Of a stretch of 64,000 nucleotides of DNA, positions 44,849 to 53,436 are shown in pieces; the stretch's first letter is position 1; each line of letters opens with the position of its first letter. The stretch is from Runella salmonicolor (lineage in GTDB: Bacteria; Bacteroidota; Bacteroidia; Cytophagales; Spirosomataceae), in NCBI RefSeq assembly GCF_024158025.1, contig NZ_JAMZEL010000002.1, positions 682,001 through 746,000 of the forward strand, given 5' to 3'. The translations under genes and the position numbers were made by a program. The notes below the pieces were generated by a model. The model was not told the DNA's origin. It saw nothing but the letters and a program-made list of their open reading frames with translations, and made no database searches.

Positions 44849-45817
44849 ATGACGTCAATAGCTGATTCGAATTCTACCGAAAAACAAAGCCTTCATCCCC
44901 GAAATCCCCACCGTTTCCGATACGATTTTCCCGCACTCATTAAAAGTTGCCCCGCATTGGCTCCTTTTGTTGTGCGCAACAAATACCAAGATGAGTCGGT
45001 TGATTTTGCCAATCCCGAGGCGGTCAAAATGCTCAACAAGGCCATTCTTATTCATTTTTATGGTATTCAACACTGGGACATCCCCGCCAATTATCTTCGG
45101 CCTCCTATTCCCGGGCGGGCCGATTATATTCATTATTTGGCCGATTTGTTGGGTTCGGTCAATGATAACGTTATCCCAATCGGCAAGAAAATTACGGGGC
45201 TTGACGTCGGCATAGGAGCCAATTGTGTCTATCCCATTATTGGGCACCAAAGTTACGGTTGGCGTTTTGTGGGGTCGGATATTGACCCCAAAGCGATTCA
45301 GAATGCCAAACGAATTGTGACGGCCAATCCTGTGCTTACACCCTTCGTTGAATGTCGTCTGCAAACAAATCCCACCGCCATTTTTAAGGGCATTATGCAA
45401 GCCAACGAAAAATTTGATTTTACAATGTGCAACCCTCCTTTTCATGCTTCATTGGCAGAAGCCACCGCAGGGACACAGCGCAAATGGCAAAACTTGGGAC
45501 GGACAAGTGCCTCCCAAAAAGAAACCCTGAATTTTGGCGGACAAAACGCGGAATTATGGTGTGAAGGAGGCGAAAAAGCATTTGTTACCAAAATGATTGA
45601 GCAAAGTGCCCAAATCGGCAACCAGTGTTTTTGGTTTACTTCATTGGTTTCTAAAAAAACGACATTGCCCTTTTTATACAAAGCCCTAAAAAAGGCAAAA
45701 GCCTTTGAGATACAGACGATTGAAATGGCTCAAGGGCAAAAAGTCAGCCGAATGGTAGCGTGGACTTTCCTCGGAACTCACCAACAAAAAATGTGGCGGC
45801 AGGAAAGATGGCGGTAA
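44849..45817 (+). CDS. rlmF: 23S rRNA (adenine-1618-N6)-methyltransferase RlmF
   Basis: SAM-dependent rRNA methyltransferase (YbiN family). N-terminal HPRNPHRFRYDFPALIKSCPAL, then GLDVGIGANCVYPIIGHQSYGW (SAM-binding motif I), FVGSDIDPKAI and the catalytic NPPF in DFTMCNPPFHAS (about residue 200). Length 322 aa, in the family range. It stands alone between the intergenic region and the AraC remnant. Confidence 0.94.
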   Translation: MTSIADSNSTEKQSLHPRNPHRFRYDFPALIKSCPALAPFVVRNKYQDESVDFANPEAVKMLNKAILIHFYGIQHWDIPANYLRPPIPGRADYIHYLADLLGSVNDNVIPIGKKITGLDVGIGANCVYPIIGHQSYGWRFVGSDIDPKAIQNAKRIVTANPVLTPFVECRLQTNPTAIFKGIMQANEKFDFTMCNPPFHASLAEATAGTQRKWQNLGRTSASQKETLNFGGQNAELWCEGGEKAFVTKMIEQSAQIGNQCFWFTSLVSKKTTLPFLYKALKKAKAFEIQTIEMAQGQKVSRMVAWTFLGTHQQKMWRQERWR

Positions 45818-45834
45818 AACAAAAGCAGCTATTT

Positions 45835-45993
45835 TTATAACCCTACAAATTCAGCACTTAGCTTCAATCGCCGTTCGGGGTTAAGATTACTTTCCTGAAT
45901 CAACATATGGGGCGTGACTCCCGCAAAACGTTTAAAATCTTTGACTAAATGCTGGTAATCGTTTTGGTGGTAAAAAATCGTTGAATTTAACAG
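45835..45993 (-). pseudogene. AraC-family regulator remnant (C-terminal fragment, cassette 3)
   Basis: The minus frame from about 45993 to a TAA at 45835-45837 reads IFYHQNDYQHLVKDFKRFAG, then VTPHMLIQESNLNPERRLKL. This matches the last HTH helix and tail of the AraC proteins here (DYQHLVRDFKEFTNLTP). No start or earlier domains remain; an in-frame continuation upstream (ALLNST) is poor. It lies directly after the membrane-protein pair on the same strand, in the position where the two intact cassettes carry their AraC gene. Confidence 0.75.
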
Positions 45994-46014
45994 CGCTTAA
46001 AAAAACAACACAAA

Positions 46015-46989
46015 CTAATCACCATTCAAAATCGACGGCTTTATTTTCAGAAACATCCAAGCTACAATGACCTGTAAGGCCAGACCCGCAGGCGCTCTGT
46101 AGATCAAATCGTCTGTCCCCAATTTCTTAATTAATGACAGCGCATAAGCGCTGTTTAGTGGGACTTGAAAATCAGGCACAAAGTAGAGCAACGTAATTAC
46201 AAAAAGGTAAAACACAAATAACAAATAGCTTGTCACCAAGTATCTTGGAATTTCTTTCGGTCTGCGCCAAAACATGGCAATCAACAGAAAAATAGGGCAG
46301 AAAGCCGCAAAAACGAACATAATGCCAAACAATAAGTTGGGAGGGGTTTGCCGATAAGCCAGCCAATCCTTTGCCCCCACAGTTTCCCATAGAGGATACG
46401 CCAAGCTACCTTCGATGCTCGTTGTACCCATATTGTAGAAGTTCAACACAACGACAAGGAGGAATATCCATTTGGCTACGGGTTTAGCTTCTTGAAGATA
46501 CGTATGGAGGAATGATATAAGAATAACTACTTGCAGGGCAGAAGGGATAATTTGAAAATAAAGCGTTTGGGACAGCAGGTATTGGTTTTGCGCCGAATCA
46601 TAGCCCGTGATAGCCCATTGAGTATAGATAGGCATCATCACCCATAAGGTAGTTACCACGGAAATCATGCCTAACACAACACTGACATAAATGGCCCATT
46701 TGGGAAAGATAGTAGGCGCCAGCCAAATCATTGAAATCGCCGATAACAGCATTAAAACGGCGGGTACGTACCCAACCCAAATCATCAAGCTGTGGTAGGT
46801 TTTTGTATAAAGCATAAAGTTTTCATGCACATTCGCAAACTGAGGATTCACAATGAATTGTAACATCATCGCGATGCCAAAGTGGCGTAGGGTAAGAATG
46901 CTATAAATGAGCAAAGCCCATTTTGTGGCAGTGGTATTGTAGTTGACAGGCATGGGAAAGTTGCTTTTCTTCGAATTTGAAAATGGCAC
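46015..46989 (-). CDS. Multi-pass membrane protein, unknown (second of pair)
   Basis: 324 aa with about eight hydrophobic membrane segments; no family recognised. Starts at 46989 (ATG); a second ATG at 46953 before VNYNTTATKWALLIY is also plausible. Features: conserved-looking FIVNPQFANVHENFMLYTKTYH, a loop with a Gln/Trp pair, and a short cytoplasmic tail. Starts 2 bp after the stop of the other membrane-protein gene, clearly one operon, controlled by AraC-cassette module 3. Confidence 0.75.
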   Translation of the reverse strand: MPFSNSKKSNFPMPVNYNTTATKWALLIYSILTLRHFGIAMMLQFIVNPQFANVHENFMLYTKTYHSLMIWVGYVPAVLMLLSAISMIWLAPTIFPKWAIYVSVVLGMISVVTTLWVMMPIYTQWAITGYDSAQNQYLLSQTLYFQIIPSALQVVILISFLHTYLQEAKPVAKWIFLLVVVLNFYNMGTTSIEGSLAYPLWETVGAKDWLAYRQTPPNLLFGIMFVFAAFCPIFLLIAMFWRRPKEIPRYLVTSYLLFVFYLFVITLLYFVPDFQVPLNSAYALSLIKKLGTDDLIYRAPAGLALQVIVAWMFLKIKPSILNGD

Positions 46990-46991
46990 TT

Positions 46992-47597
46992 TTAACTAAA
47001 GCTATGTTTCACTTCTGAACACCGTTGCCATGCCACTATTCCCAACACTATCCAGGGAATGCCCCAAAAGCCAATGATGGCAGCAGGCCTTTGGCCAGTG
47101 ATGATTAGTAGAGGAAACATACATAAGAACGGAAAACAGCCAACTACCAAAGGAACATAACGTTTCCAATCAGTCCACACTTTTTCTTTAATGCTCGCCA
47201 CACCTATCAATATCATTCCCAACCCAGTTAAGAACGCACCCAATGGAGCAAATGGTAACGGCATCCATTGCCCCAAAATATAGGAAACAGCCCCAGCAAT
47301 TGACACATAAAAGAAATTGCGCCGTTTGCCTATACCCGTCGGCTCGCCTGTTTGCCAAAGAGAAACTATCCCTATAAGCATAGAAGCAGTACCTATAACG
47401 CCAACCCAAGATTGTAAGTTTTGCGGAATCAGGTCATCCAATAAAAATAGAAAAGGCAAGATGAGCTTACCTTTTCCGCCTTCATCAACAGCTCCTAAAA
47501 ACCAGAAAGGAAAGCTAAAAGCCAAGTAGGTTATACCGGTGATAATAAAACAAATAGCAGCTCGGCGAAGAAGGGGAATGTGTGTTTCAGGAATCAT
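46992..47597 (-). CDS. Multi-pass membrane protein, unknown (first of pair)
   Basis: 201 aa with about six membrane segments (RRAAICFIITGITYLAF; SWVGVIGTASMLIGIVSLW; YVPLVVGCFPFLCMFPLL). No family recognised; there are no charged catalytic motifs. The short size and tandem position with a larger membrane protein suggest an operon for an envelope or stress response. A perfect TAGATTTG box at 47624-47631 and the AraC-type element at 47656-47675 precede it. Confidence 0.75.
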   Translation of the reverse strand: MIPETHIPLLRRAAICFIITGITYLAFSFPFWFLGAVDEGGKGKLILPFLFLLDDLIPQNLQSWVGVIGTASMLIGIVSLWQTGEPTGIGKRRNFFYVSIAGAVSYILGQWMPLPFAPLGAFLTGLGMILIGVASIKEKVWTDWKRYVPLVVGCFPFLCMFPLLIITGQRPAAIIGFWGIPWIVLGIVAWQRCSEVKHSFS

Positions 47598-47623
47598 GAA
47601 AAATTAGAGTTTATGGTTTTCTG

Positions 47624-47675
47624 CAAATCTATCTAAACACTTGAGATGAGACTTAGTAAAAAAACGACATTCTAT
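47624..47675 (-). promoter_or_regulatory. AraC-cassette promoter module 3 (membrane-protein pair)
   Basis: The -7 box TAGATTTG (47624-47631, exact TAnnTTTG) lies 26 bp before the ATG at 47597. The element GAATGTCGTTTTTTTAC (minus strand, 47656-47672) has its CGACAT core at 47665-47670, exactly 33 bp from the box. The box was found at the position predicted from modules 1 and 2. Confidence 0.65.
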
Positions 47676-48460
47676 CAATAAATCACGGCCTTCTCAAAAT
47701 CAAACCCACTCGGAACTGCACCCGTAAATTGCTTAAAATCACGCAGTAAGTGATTGTGATCAAAGTATCCACAGTCGTACGCAATGTGCATCCAACTCAA
47801 CTGAGGAGCCTTTTGCTTCAGTTTCATGGCCTGATTGAAGCGCAAAATACGGCTATAAAATTTGGGCGATACACCCGTCCGCTCCAGAAATTTCCGTTCA
47901 AATTGACGTCTGCTCAAACAAGCATCTTGCGCCAATTGATCCAAAGAAAAATGGTAAAAATTGGATTGCTCCAACACCGCATCAATGGCATGTTTTTCTA
48001 CCTTGTAATCCACAATTTTTCGAAGTAAAAACCCTTCTGTGATGTTCACCATTTCTCCAAACGTGGCCGCGTTTTCAATCCTTTCTCTTATTTCCTTGAT
48101 TTCGTTTCCCAATACCAGATTGATTTCTTCATAACTACCCGCAAATAATGTCATCGGAATACCAAACAATCGAAAAAATCCCGACGGTTGCAGCAGAACT
48201 TTAAACATTATATAATTACTGGGAATCAGTAAATTATGACGAAAAGTACTCTGCCCTATAATAATATTATCGGGAATTTTGTGGGTTGAGTTATCCAAAT
48301 AGTTTACGGATAATTTGTCTTTTGGGTAAAAATAAAGAGCCGTTTCAGGGATGGGAGCAATCGGCAGACTTACTAAAGGCATGGTGTGCCGAACGTGCAA
48401 GTACCAATAGGCTTTAACAAAAGGCCGCAGGGCTGGATGTGGCGGTAAAATTTGAAGCAT
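47675..48460 (-). CDS. AraC-family regulator
   Basis: 261 aa. N-terminal cupin-like domain (MLQILPPHPALRPFVKAYWYLHV) and AraC HTH (SLDQLAQDACLSRRQFERKFLERTGVSPKFYSRILRF ... WMHIAYDCGYFDHNHLLRDFKQFTGAVP). It lies just upstream of promoter module 3 on the same strand, while the membrane pair's own downstream AraC is degraded; it may have taken over control of that pair. An imperfect inverted repeat (48470-48494) sits 9 bp before its ATG. Confidence 0.92.
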   Translation of the reverse strand: MLQILPPHPALRPFVKAYWYLHVRHTMPLVSLPIAPIPETALYFYPKDKLSVNYLDNSTHKIPDNIIIGQSTFRHNLLIPSNYIMFKVLLQPSGFFRLFGIPMTLFAGSYEEINLVLGNEIKEIRERIENAATFGEMVNITEGFLLRKIVDYKVEKHAIDAVLEQSNFYHFSLDQLAQDACLSRRQFERKFLERTGVSPKFYSRILRFNQAMKLKQKAPQLSWMHIAYDCGYFDHNHLLRDFKQFTGAVPSGFDFEKAVIY

Positions 48461-48469
48461 AACAAGGCA

Positions 48470-48494
48470 GGGTCTATTTTATTAAAATAAACCC
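48470..48494. promoter_or_regulatory. Inverted repeat before the AraC gene
   Basis: GGGTCTATTTT (48470-48480) and AAAATAAACCC (48484-48494) pair at 10 of 11 positions around a 3-nt centre, 9 bp upstream of the ATG at 48460. Possible operator or stem in the leader; no T-run. Confidence 0.35.
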
Positions 48495-48549
48495 AAAGTC
48501 CCTGATATTCAAAGAAAAACAAGAAGAAGTTATTAAACGGCAATGAAAA

Positions 48550-49347
48550 CTACACTGCCGTAAAACTCATACCTGCGGCTTCATCGGCCAATTGACGGGC
48601 ATTTTCTTTGCCTAAATATTTATCAATTAAATAATGTGCTACGTACAAAACAGGCGTTGTCAACAACGCAATGCAACCTTTGTAAATGTAATTGATGCTA
48701 CCCACCTGTAAAATCTGCGTTACCGACCAGTTGCCGAAAAGGTAAAAGGCAATAAAAATCACGACGAAGCTATCTACCAATTGCGAAAACAGCGTTGAGC
48801 CCGTAGCTCTCAACCAAATGTATTTGCTGCCCGTACGCCGGCGCAACCACGAAAAAACGGTTACATCCAACACTTGCCCGATCAAAAAAGCGACAATCGA
48901 GCCAAGCATAATACCGAGCCCTTGCCGAAAAATCGCATTGAAAGCCCCGTCGATGTTCATGGCGTTGCCGTGGCTGTCCTTACTGTTGACCTCCAACCAA
49001 AACTGGGCGGGAGGCAATGATGTAGTAGCATAAATGACGATGTACATGTAAGCGATAAAAATGGCCGTCAGGTACGAAATACGACGAACGCCTTTTTTCC
49101 CAAAATACTCGTTGATAATGTCGGAAGTAATAAACACAATCGGCCAGTTGACCACCCCCGCCGACATGTTAAAATCCAGCTTAGTACCAAACAAAGGCAA
49201 CTGAGCAGGTGAGGTGCCAAGTAGGGCTTCAACGGAAAATATTTTGACGCCGATAATCTCCGCAATCAGCGCATTGGTCAAAAAAAGACCACACAAAGCG
49301 AGGAACAGAAACTGCTTTTTCTGTTCAAAAGGTGTAGAGTTGGGCAT
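48550..49347 (-). CDS. Queuosine precursor transporter (YhhQ/VUT family)
   Basis: Inner-membrane importer of 7-cyano- or 7-aminomethyl-7-deazaguanine for tRNA queuosine synthesis. About six membrane segments; characteristic VNWPIVFITSDIINEYFGKKGVRR, ATTSLPPAQFW, LGSIVAFLIGQVLDVTVFSWLRRRTG and WLRATGSTLFSQLVDSFVV. Length 265 aa. It sits 25 bp downstream of the DUF255 gene. Confidence 0.93.
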   Translation of the reverse strand: MPNSTPFEQKKQFLFLALCGLFLTNALIAEIIGVKIFSVEALLGTSPAQLPLFGTKLDFNMSAGVVNWPIVFITSDIINEYFGKKGVRRISYLTAIFIAYMYIVIYATTSLPPAQFWLEVNSKDSHGNAMNIDGAFNAIFRQGLGIMLGSIVAFLIGQVLDVTVFSWLRRRTGSKYIWLRATGSTLFSQLVDSFVVIFIAFYLFGNWSVTQILQVGSINYIYKGCIALLTTPVLYVAHYLIDKYLGKENARQLADEAAGMSFTAV

Positions 49348-49372
49348 GGGTAGGCGGGATGCTATATGGGTT

Positions 49373-51415
49373 TTATTCGTTGATATAATTCAGTTGTTTC
49401 CAAACTTCTTCCATCGTATTAACCGGTAATTGACAAGTTTTGTTAAAGCAAACGTACACCGTTGTCTGCTCCTGTTTGGCAATCCGCTCCTGCAAAAGAG
49501 GTAAATCAGAAGCCGTTTTGGTACCGACCAGTATTTTGTTTGGCACAAAACGCTCTTCTAATTGTTGACGAAAACGTTCCATTTCTTCCCCGACGATGGC
49601 AATCTCGGCCGTAGGTTGCGCCCTTAATGCGTACAATGCCGCCCAATTGGTGCCCCATTGCACGTCGGTCAGGAGGGCATTCCGCATTTTTGCCAACATC
49701 CAATCCGCTAACTTTACGTAGTCGGCGTAGTCAAACAATGTTCCTAAAGCAAACAGATTATGGGCCATGAGCGAATTGGAGGCGGGCATCACGTTGTCAA
49801 AAACCTCTTTTTTCCGCGCAATCAATTCTTCGGCATTGCCATCAGTAAAATAAAAAAGTTCATCTTCGGGATCGTACAGATTTTCGACCGCGTAGGCCAT
49901 TAAATGCAACGCTTCGTCGAGCCATTCTTCTTCAAAAGTGGCTTGATACAGACCCAAATAGCCATCAATGACCGCCGCATAATCTTCCAAAAAACCGACA
50001 ATACTCGCTTTGCCATTTTTGTAGCTATGCCACAGTTGATGGTTCGGCGCGGTCATTATTTCTTTCAAAAAGTGCGCATTTTTTAAGGCTAATTCTTTAA
50101 ATTTTTCTTCGCCAAATGCCCGATAAGCATCGGTCAACCCTTTCAGCATCAAGCCATTCCACGAAGCAAGAATTTTATCATCCAACCCAGGGCGGATTCT
50201 GCTTTCCCGCGCTTTGAAGAGTTTTTGAAGGGCGTTTTGGTACGCTACCCCTTCGGCTTCTTTCTGTGGAAAAGGAGTGACTAGATGCAAATGATTGTAG
50301 CCATGTTCCCAGTTTCCCGAAGCTCTGATGTTATACAATTTAGAAAACCATCCAAAATCTTCTCCTAAGATTTCTTTCAGTTCGGCCTGCGTCCAGATGT
50401 AAAATTTCCCCTCAATTCCTTCGCTGTCGGCATCAAGCGCTGAATAAAAACCACCCTCCATACTAGTCATTTCGCGGGCCAGCCAATCAATGGTTTCGTA
50501 CACGCGACTTTTGTACAAGTCACTCTTGGTCAGGGTATATGCTTCCGAAAAAATGCTCACCAACTGGCCATTATCGTAAAGCATTTTTTCAAAGTGCGGA
50601 ATGAACCACTCATCATCCACCGAATACCGCGCCCAACCACCGCCTATGTGGTCATAAATCCCCCCCAACGCAATGCGGTTGAGCGACAATTCAATATGCC
50701 TTAGCGCTTCGGGATTGTGGGAAACGGCATAGTATCGCAACAAAAATTTATAAATAGAAGGCATGGGGAATTTGGGTGCCCGGTCCATGCCACCTTTTTC
50801 GGTATCAAAATGGCCCTTTATTTTCTCAAACATCTCGTCCAAGTCGTTCCGCATTTGGACGGAGGAAAAAGGTTGCTCCGAAGCGAGCCCTTCTCCTATC
50901 TGAGTGTCTACGTGGAGGTTATATTTTTCAGATTCTTTGACCAGCATATTGTCTGTGAACCCAGCCGCCGATTTTACCAAATCTTCGTGATGATTCACAA
51001 ACGCATTTTTAACACTGCCCAACAATTGCACCCAATTTTGGGCGGGCAAATACGTAACCCCGTAAAAGGGCTTGGCGTCGGGCAGCAAAAAAACGTTAAG
51101 CGGCCAACCACCCCGCGCACCCATGGCATGAATGGCGTCCATGTAAATGGCATCAACATCGGGGCGCTCTTCGCGGTCTACTTTAATACACACAAAATCG
51201 GCGTTCATCACACCCGCAACCTGCTCTTTTTCAAAGCTTTCACGCTCCATTACATGGCACCAATGGCAAGCCGAATACCCAATACTTACGATAATGGGCT
51301 TATTTTCGTTACGGGCCTTGGTCAGTGCTTCTTCTCCCCACGGATACCAATCTACAGGATTGTGGGCGTGTTGAAGCAAATACGGCGAGGTTTCGTTTAT
51401 GAGACGATTTGGCAT
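49373..51415 (-). CDS. DUF255/thioredoxin-like domain protein (SPATA20/YyaL family)
   Basis: 680 aa with an N-terminal thioredoxin-like domain whose active site is SACHWCHVM (about residue 50) and a long alpha/alpha-barrel region (GGIYDHIGGGWARYSVD; HFEKMLYDNGQL; SALDADSEGIEGKFYIW) that resembles N-acyl-glucosamine 2-epimerase/glycoside hydrolase folds. There is no signal peptide. The exact function is not established. Start MPNRLINETSPYLLQHAHNPVDW is the classic N-terminus of this family. Confidence 0.93.
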   Translation of the reverse strand: MPNRLINETSPYLLQHAHNPVDWYPWGEEALTKARNENKPIIVSIGYSACHWCHVMERESFEKEQVAGVMNADFVCIKVDREERPDVDAIYMDAIHAMGARGGWPLNVFLLPDAKPFYGVTYLPAQNWVQLLGSVKNAFVNHHEDLVKSAAGFTDNMLVKESEKYNLHVDTQIGEGLASEQPFSSVQMRNDLDEMFEKIKGHFDTEKGGMDRAPKFPMPSIYKFLLRYYAVSHNPEALRHIELSLNRIALGGIYDHIGGGWARYSVDDEWFIPHFEKMLYDNGQLVSIFSEAYTLTKSDLYKSRVYETIDWLAREMTSMEGGFYSALDADSEGIEGKFYIWTQAELKEILGEDFGWFSKLYNIRASGNWEHGYNHLHLVTPFPQKEAEGVAYQNALQKLFKARESRIRPGLDDKILASWNGLMLKGLTDAYRAFGEEKFKELALKNAHFLKEIMTAPNHQLWHSYKNGKASIVGFLEDYAAVIDGYLGLYQATFEEEWLDEALHLMAYAVENLYDPEDELFYFTDGNAEELIARKKEVFDNVMPASNSLMAHNLFALGTLFDYADYVKLADWMLAKMRNALLTDVQWGTNWAALYALRAQPTAEIAIVGEEMERFRQQLEERFVPNKILVGTKTASDLPLLQERIAKQEQTTVYVCFNKTCQLPVNTMEEVWKQLNYINE

Positions 51416-51535
51416 GGCTGATTTATAAAATAGATGAATAAAAAATTAAATAATTTGCTCTAAACGACAATTCTGGTCGATTTCTGGGTAGATGAACTGG
51501 CGTTTAGAATGTTATCGGAGAAGAGTATACCAGAA

Positions 51536-51858
51536 TCATAGTTCCATAACACGGCGTTTAATCTCTTTTTCGGGCAACGTTTCCATTTCGCTTTTGTCGT
51601 AAATCCCAAAAGGAATATAATACCATCAATAATTTTTACACAAGTTAAAATCCTTACGCCACCACTTTTCCCTTGATTTTTGCTTGTAATCGCCATTCGG
51701 ACCTTGTAGCAATCTTTTCCTATGGCGCGTCCCTAGGCAGGGTTTCTTTGAATACTTTCCAAAAAATCAGCAAAATCACTGCCTAACGAGCGGTATTTTT
51801 TACGCAAACGTTTTAATTCACGCTCAAAATCACTTGTGACAATTATTTCAAAGTTCAT
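51536..51858 (-). pseudogene. RelE/ParE-family toxin pseudogene (stop and frameshift)
   Basis: Read from the ATG at 51858: MNFEIIVTSDFERELKRLRKK ... ESIQRNPA, then TAG at 51733-51735 where homologues have Gln (NPTQG), then GRAIGKDCYKVRMAITSKNQGKSGG and RILTCVKIIDGIIF. After a frameshift near 51610 the ending resumes as GIYDKSEMETLPEKEIKRRVMEL and a TGA at 51536-51538. This is a type II RelE/ParE-like toxin (GNDCYK-I/V-R, GKSGG-R, IYDKSE motifs). It overlaps the antitoxin gene stop by 11 bp, the normal operon layout. Confidence 0.82.
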
Positions 51859-52069
51859 TTAGAAGGTCGTAAGCGCTGCGCAGTTTGGTCACTCCTTTTT
51901 GATGATTCTTAATTTCTTCCACACTGCGTTCCAGCCCTGAAAGAAACTCTTCCTGAGAAATAGTCGGCTCTGTTTCTGTAGCCGTAAAGGCTACATTAAG
52001 GCGCTTCGCCAATTCAATCAGCAACTGATAATCGGCTTCATTGGCAGGATGAAAAGTGATAATACCCAT
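51848..52069 (-). CDS. Antitoxin of a degraded RelE/ParE toxin-antitoxin pair
   Basis: 73 aa, MGIITFHPANEADYQLLIELAKRLNV, with a helical C-terminal half ending in SAYDLLNEL. No DNA-binding domain is evident, as in many small antitoxins paired with this toxin type. Assigned by its position: its stop overlaps the toxin start by 11 bp. It is intact although its toxin is broken, so it is now an orphan antitoxin. Confidence 0.7.
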   Translation of the reverse strand: MGIITFHPANEADYQLLIELAKRLNVAFTATETEPTISQEEFLSGLERSVEEIKNHQKGVTKLRSAYDLLNEL

Positions 52070-52137
52070 GATTCTGCTTTATTTTTCCAAATTTAGCTTT
52101 TTTATCGTAAAGCTGTTTGATACATTAACTTCAAAAA

Positions 52138-52635
52138 TCACAACAGTTTTTCCATGATAAAATCTTCCATCAGAAAGCCGTCGCCGATGTCAATGTTTTC
52201 ATTTCCCACAATGTTAAAACCCATTTTTTCGTAAAAACCAACGGCTTTGTTGTAACGATTTACGTTAAGCAACAGGGCTTTATTCTCGTTTTGGGCGGCA
52301 ATTTTTCCAACGCGCTCAATGAGCAACGCCCCCACTCCTTTTCCCTGACTAGCGGGCAATAGGTAAATCTTATGAATCTTTGTTTTAGGTAACCCATTAT
52401 AATTCAACTCATAAGAAACATATCCGAGGTATTCGTTGTCTTCTTGGGCCAAAATAAATACGTGCCCTTTCTCCTCAATCTGGCTCGTCAGCGACGGAAT
52501 GCTGTACATCCAGTCGAGCATATAAGCGATTTGTATTTCGGAAAGAATAGCCCCAAAAGTAGCAGGCCAAGTTTCGTAAGCAATGCGCTTGATTTCGGGC
52601 AAATGCGCTTGGGAAGCGGTAATCAGTTTAATCAT
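52138..52635 (-). CDS. GNAT family N-acetyltransferase
   Basis: 165 aa. GNAT fold with the acetyl-CoA loop in KIYLLPASQGKGVGALLIERV (Q-G-K-G-V-G, about residue 90) and the C-terminal NRYNKAVGFYEKMGFNIVG. It is cytoplasmic and its substrate cannot be told; single-domain GNATs in this group are often RimI- or polyamine-like. It is flanked by the antitoxin gene and the divergent NlpC/P60 gene. Confidence 0.92.
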   Translation of the reverse strand: MIKLITASQAHLPEIKRIAYETWPATFGAILSEIQIAYMLDWMYSIPSLTSQIEEKGHVFILAQEDNEYLGYVSYELNYNGLPKTKIHKIYLLPASQGKGVGALLIERVGKIAAQNENKALLLNVNRYNKAVGFYEKMGFNIVGNENIDIGDGFLMEDFIMEKLL

Positions 52636-52766
52636 TCTTGGTGGTTGGGCTTTTTTCTAAAACAGTTTTTGGTTTTCAAAGTTCCCCAAAAAGATGAGAG
52701 ACTTTTCTACCTTGCAAACAACGCGAAAATTGAAAAATATCCACGCTAATTTTCTTATTCGTTCGT

Positions 52767-52774
52767 TATTTTTG
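52767..52774 (+). promoter_or_regulatory. Putative promoter box of the NlpC/P60 gene
   Basis: TATTTTTG matches TAnnTTTG, 60 bp before the ATG at 52835, in the divergent region with the GNAT gene. Confidence 0.45.
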
Positions 52775-52834
52775 CAGAATCCGCCCTTGAGGTACGCAGT
52801 AAATAGTTTTCCTTGACCGGTTATCCCTAACGCT

Positions 52835-53431
52835 ATGCGCTTTCGTCTATTTTTCCAGTCCCTACCCAAACAACATTTAACACTTCATGCTTGTGGTCTT
52901 TTTATTGCTTTAATGATGACTTCATGTGCGGTTTTCAGAACTTCGGAAGCACCTTCGAGAAGTAACAATACACGGCCTGCCGCAAAAGCCCCCGCGTCCA
53001 AACGTCCGTTGGCGGCCAAGCCCAAAGGCGCTTATGCCAATTACGTTCGCGATGTAGTAAACACGGCCCGTACCTTCACCGGAACGCCCTACCGCAGCGG
53101 CGGCAACGACCGTCGCGGCATAGACTGCTCAGGGTTGGTTGCTAGTGTTTATAGCGAAGTAGGACTTAAAGTACCCCGTATCTCGTGGCAACAGGCCGAA
53201 TTTGGCACCGAAGTCGAAGAAGTACACGACATCAAAGCAGGCGACTGGATTTTTTACGTCCCAGATGCGGGTAAAGCGGGCTACGTATCGCACGTGGGCA
53301 TTGTGACGGAAGTAAGGGGCAAAAACGAAATCCTGTTCATCCACGCCTCGTCTTCCAAGGGCGTTCGGGAAGATAATCTCTATTCCAAATACTTCAAAAA
53401 CCGCTTTGTGAAGGCAATACGACCTTTTTAA
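52835..53431 (+). CDS. NlpC/P60 family lipoprotein peptidase (C40)
   Basis: Cell-wall peptidase. A lipobox MMTSC near residue 32 implies a lipoprotein, followed by a Ser/Ala/Lys-rich linker. NlpC/P60 domain: catalytic Cys in GIDCSGLVASVY (about residue 96), first His in SHVGIVTEV (about 152), third polar residue near IHASSSKG (about 169). Length 198 aa. It should cleave peptide stems, probably D-Glu-mDAP bonds. It converges on the FGE-like gene with only 5 bp between stops. Confidence 0.93.
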   Translation: MRFRLFFQSLPKQHLTLHACGLFIALMMTSCAVFRTSEAPSRSNNTRPAAKAPASKRPLAAKPKGAYANYVRDVVNTARTFTGTPYRSGGNDRRGIDCSGLVASVYSEVGLKVPRISWQQAEFGTEVEEVHDIKAGDWIFYVPDAGKAGYVSHVGIVTEVRGKNEILFIHASSSKGVREDNLYSKYFKNRFVKAIRPF

Positions 53432-53436
53432 TCGGT

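Noticed and set aside
45651..45670. AAAAAAACGACATTG in rlmF as a fifth AraC-cassette site
   Set aside because: It is coding sequence, and the position 33 bp away (45619-45626) does not hold a TAnnTTTG box, so it serves as a negative control.
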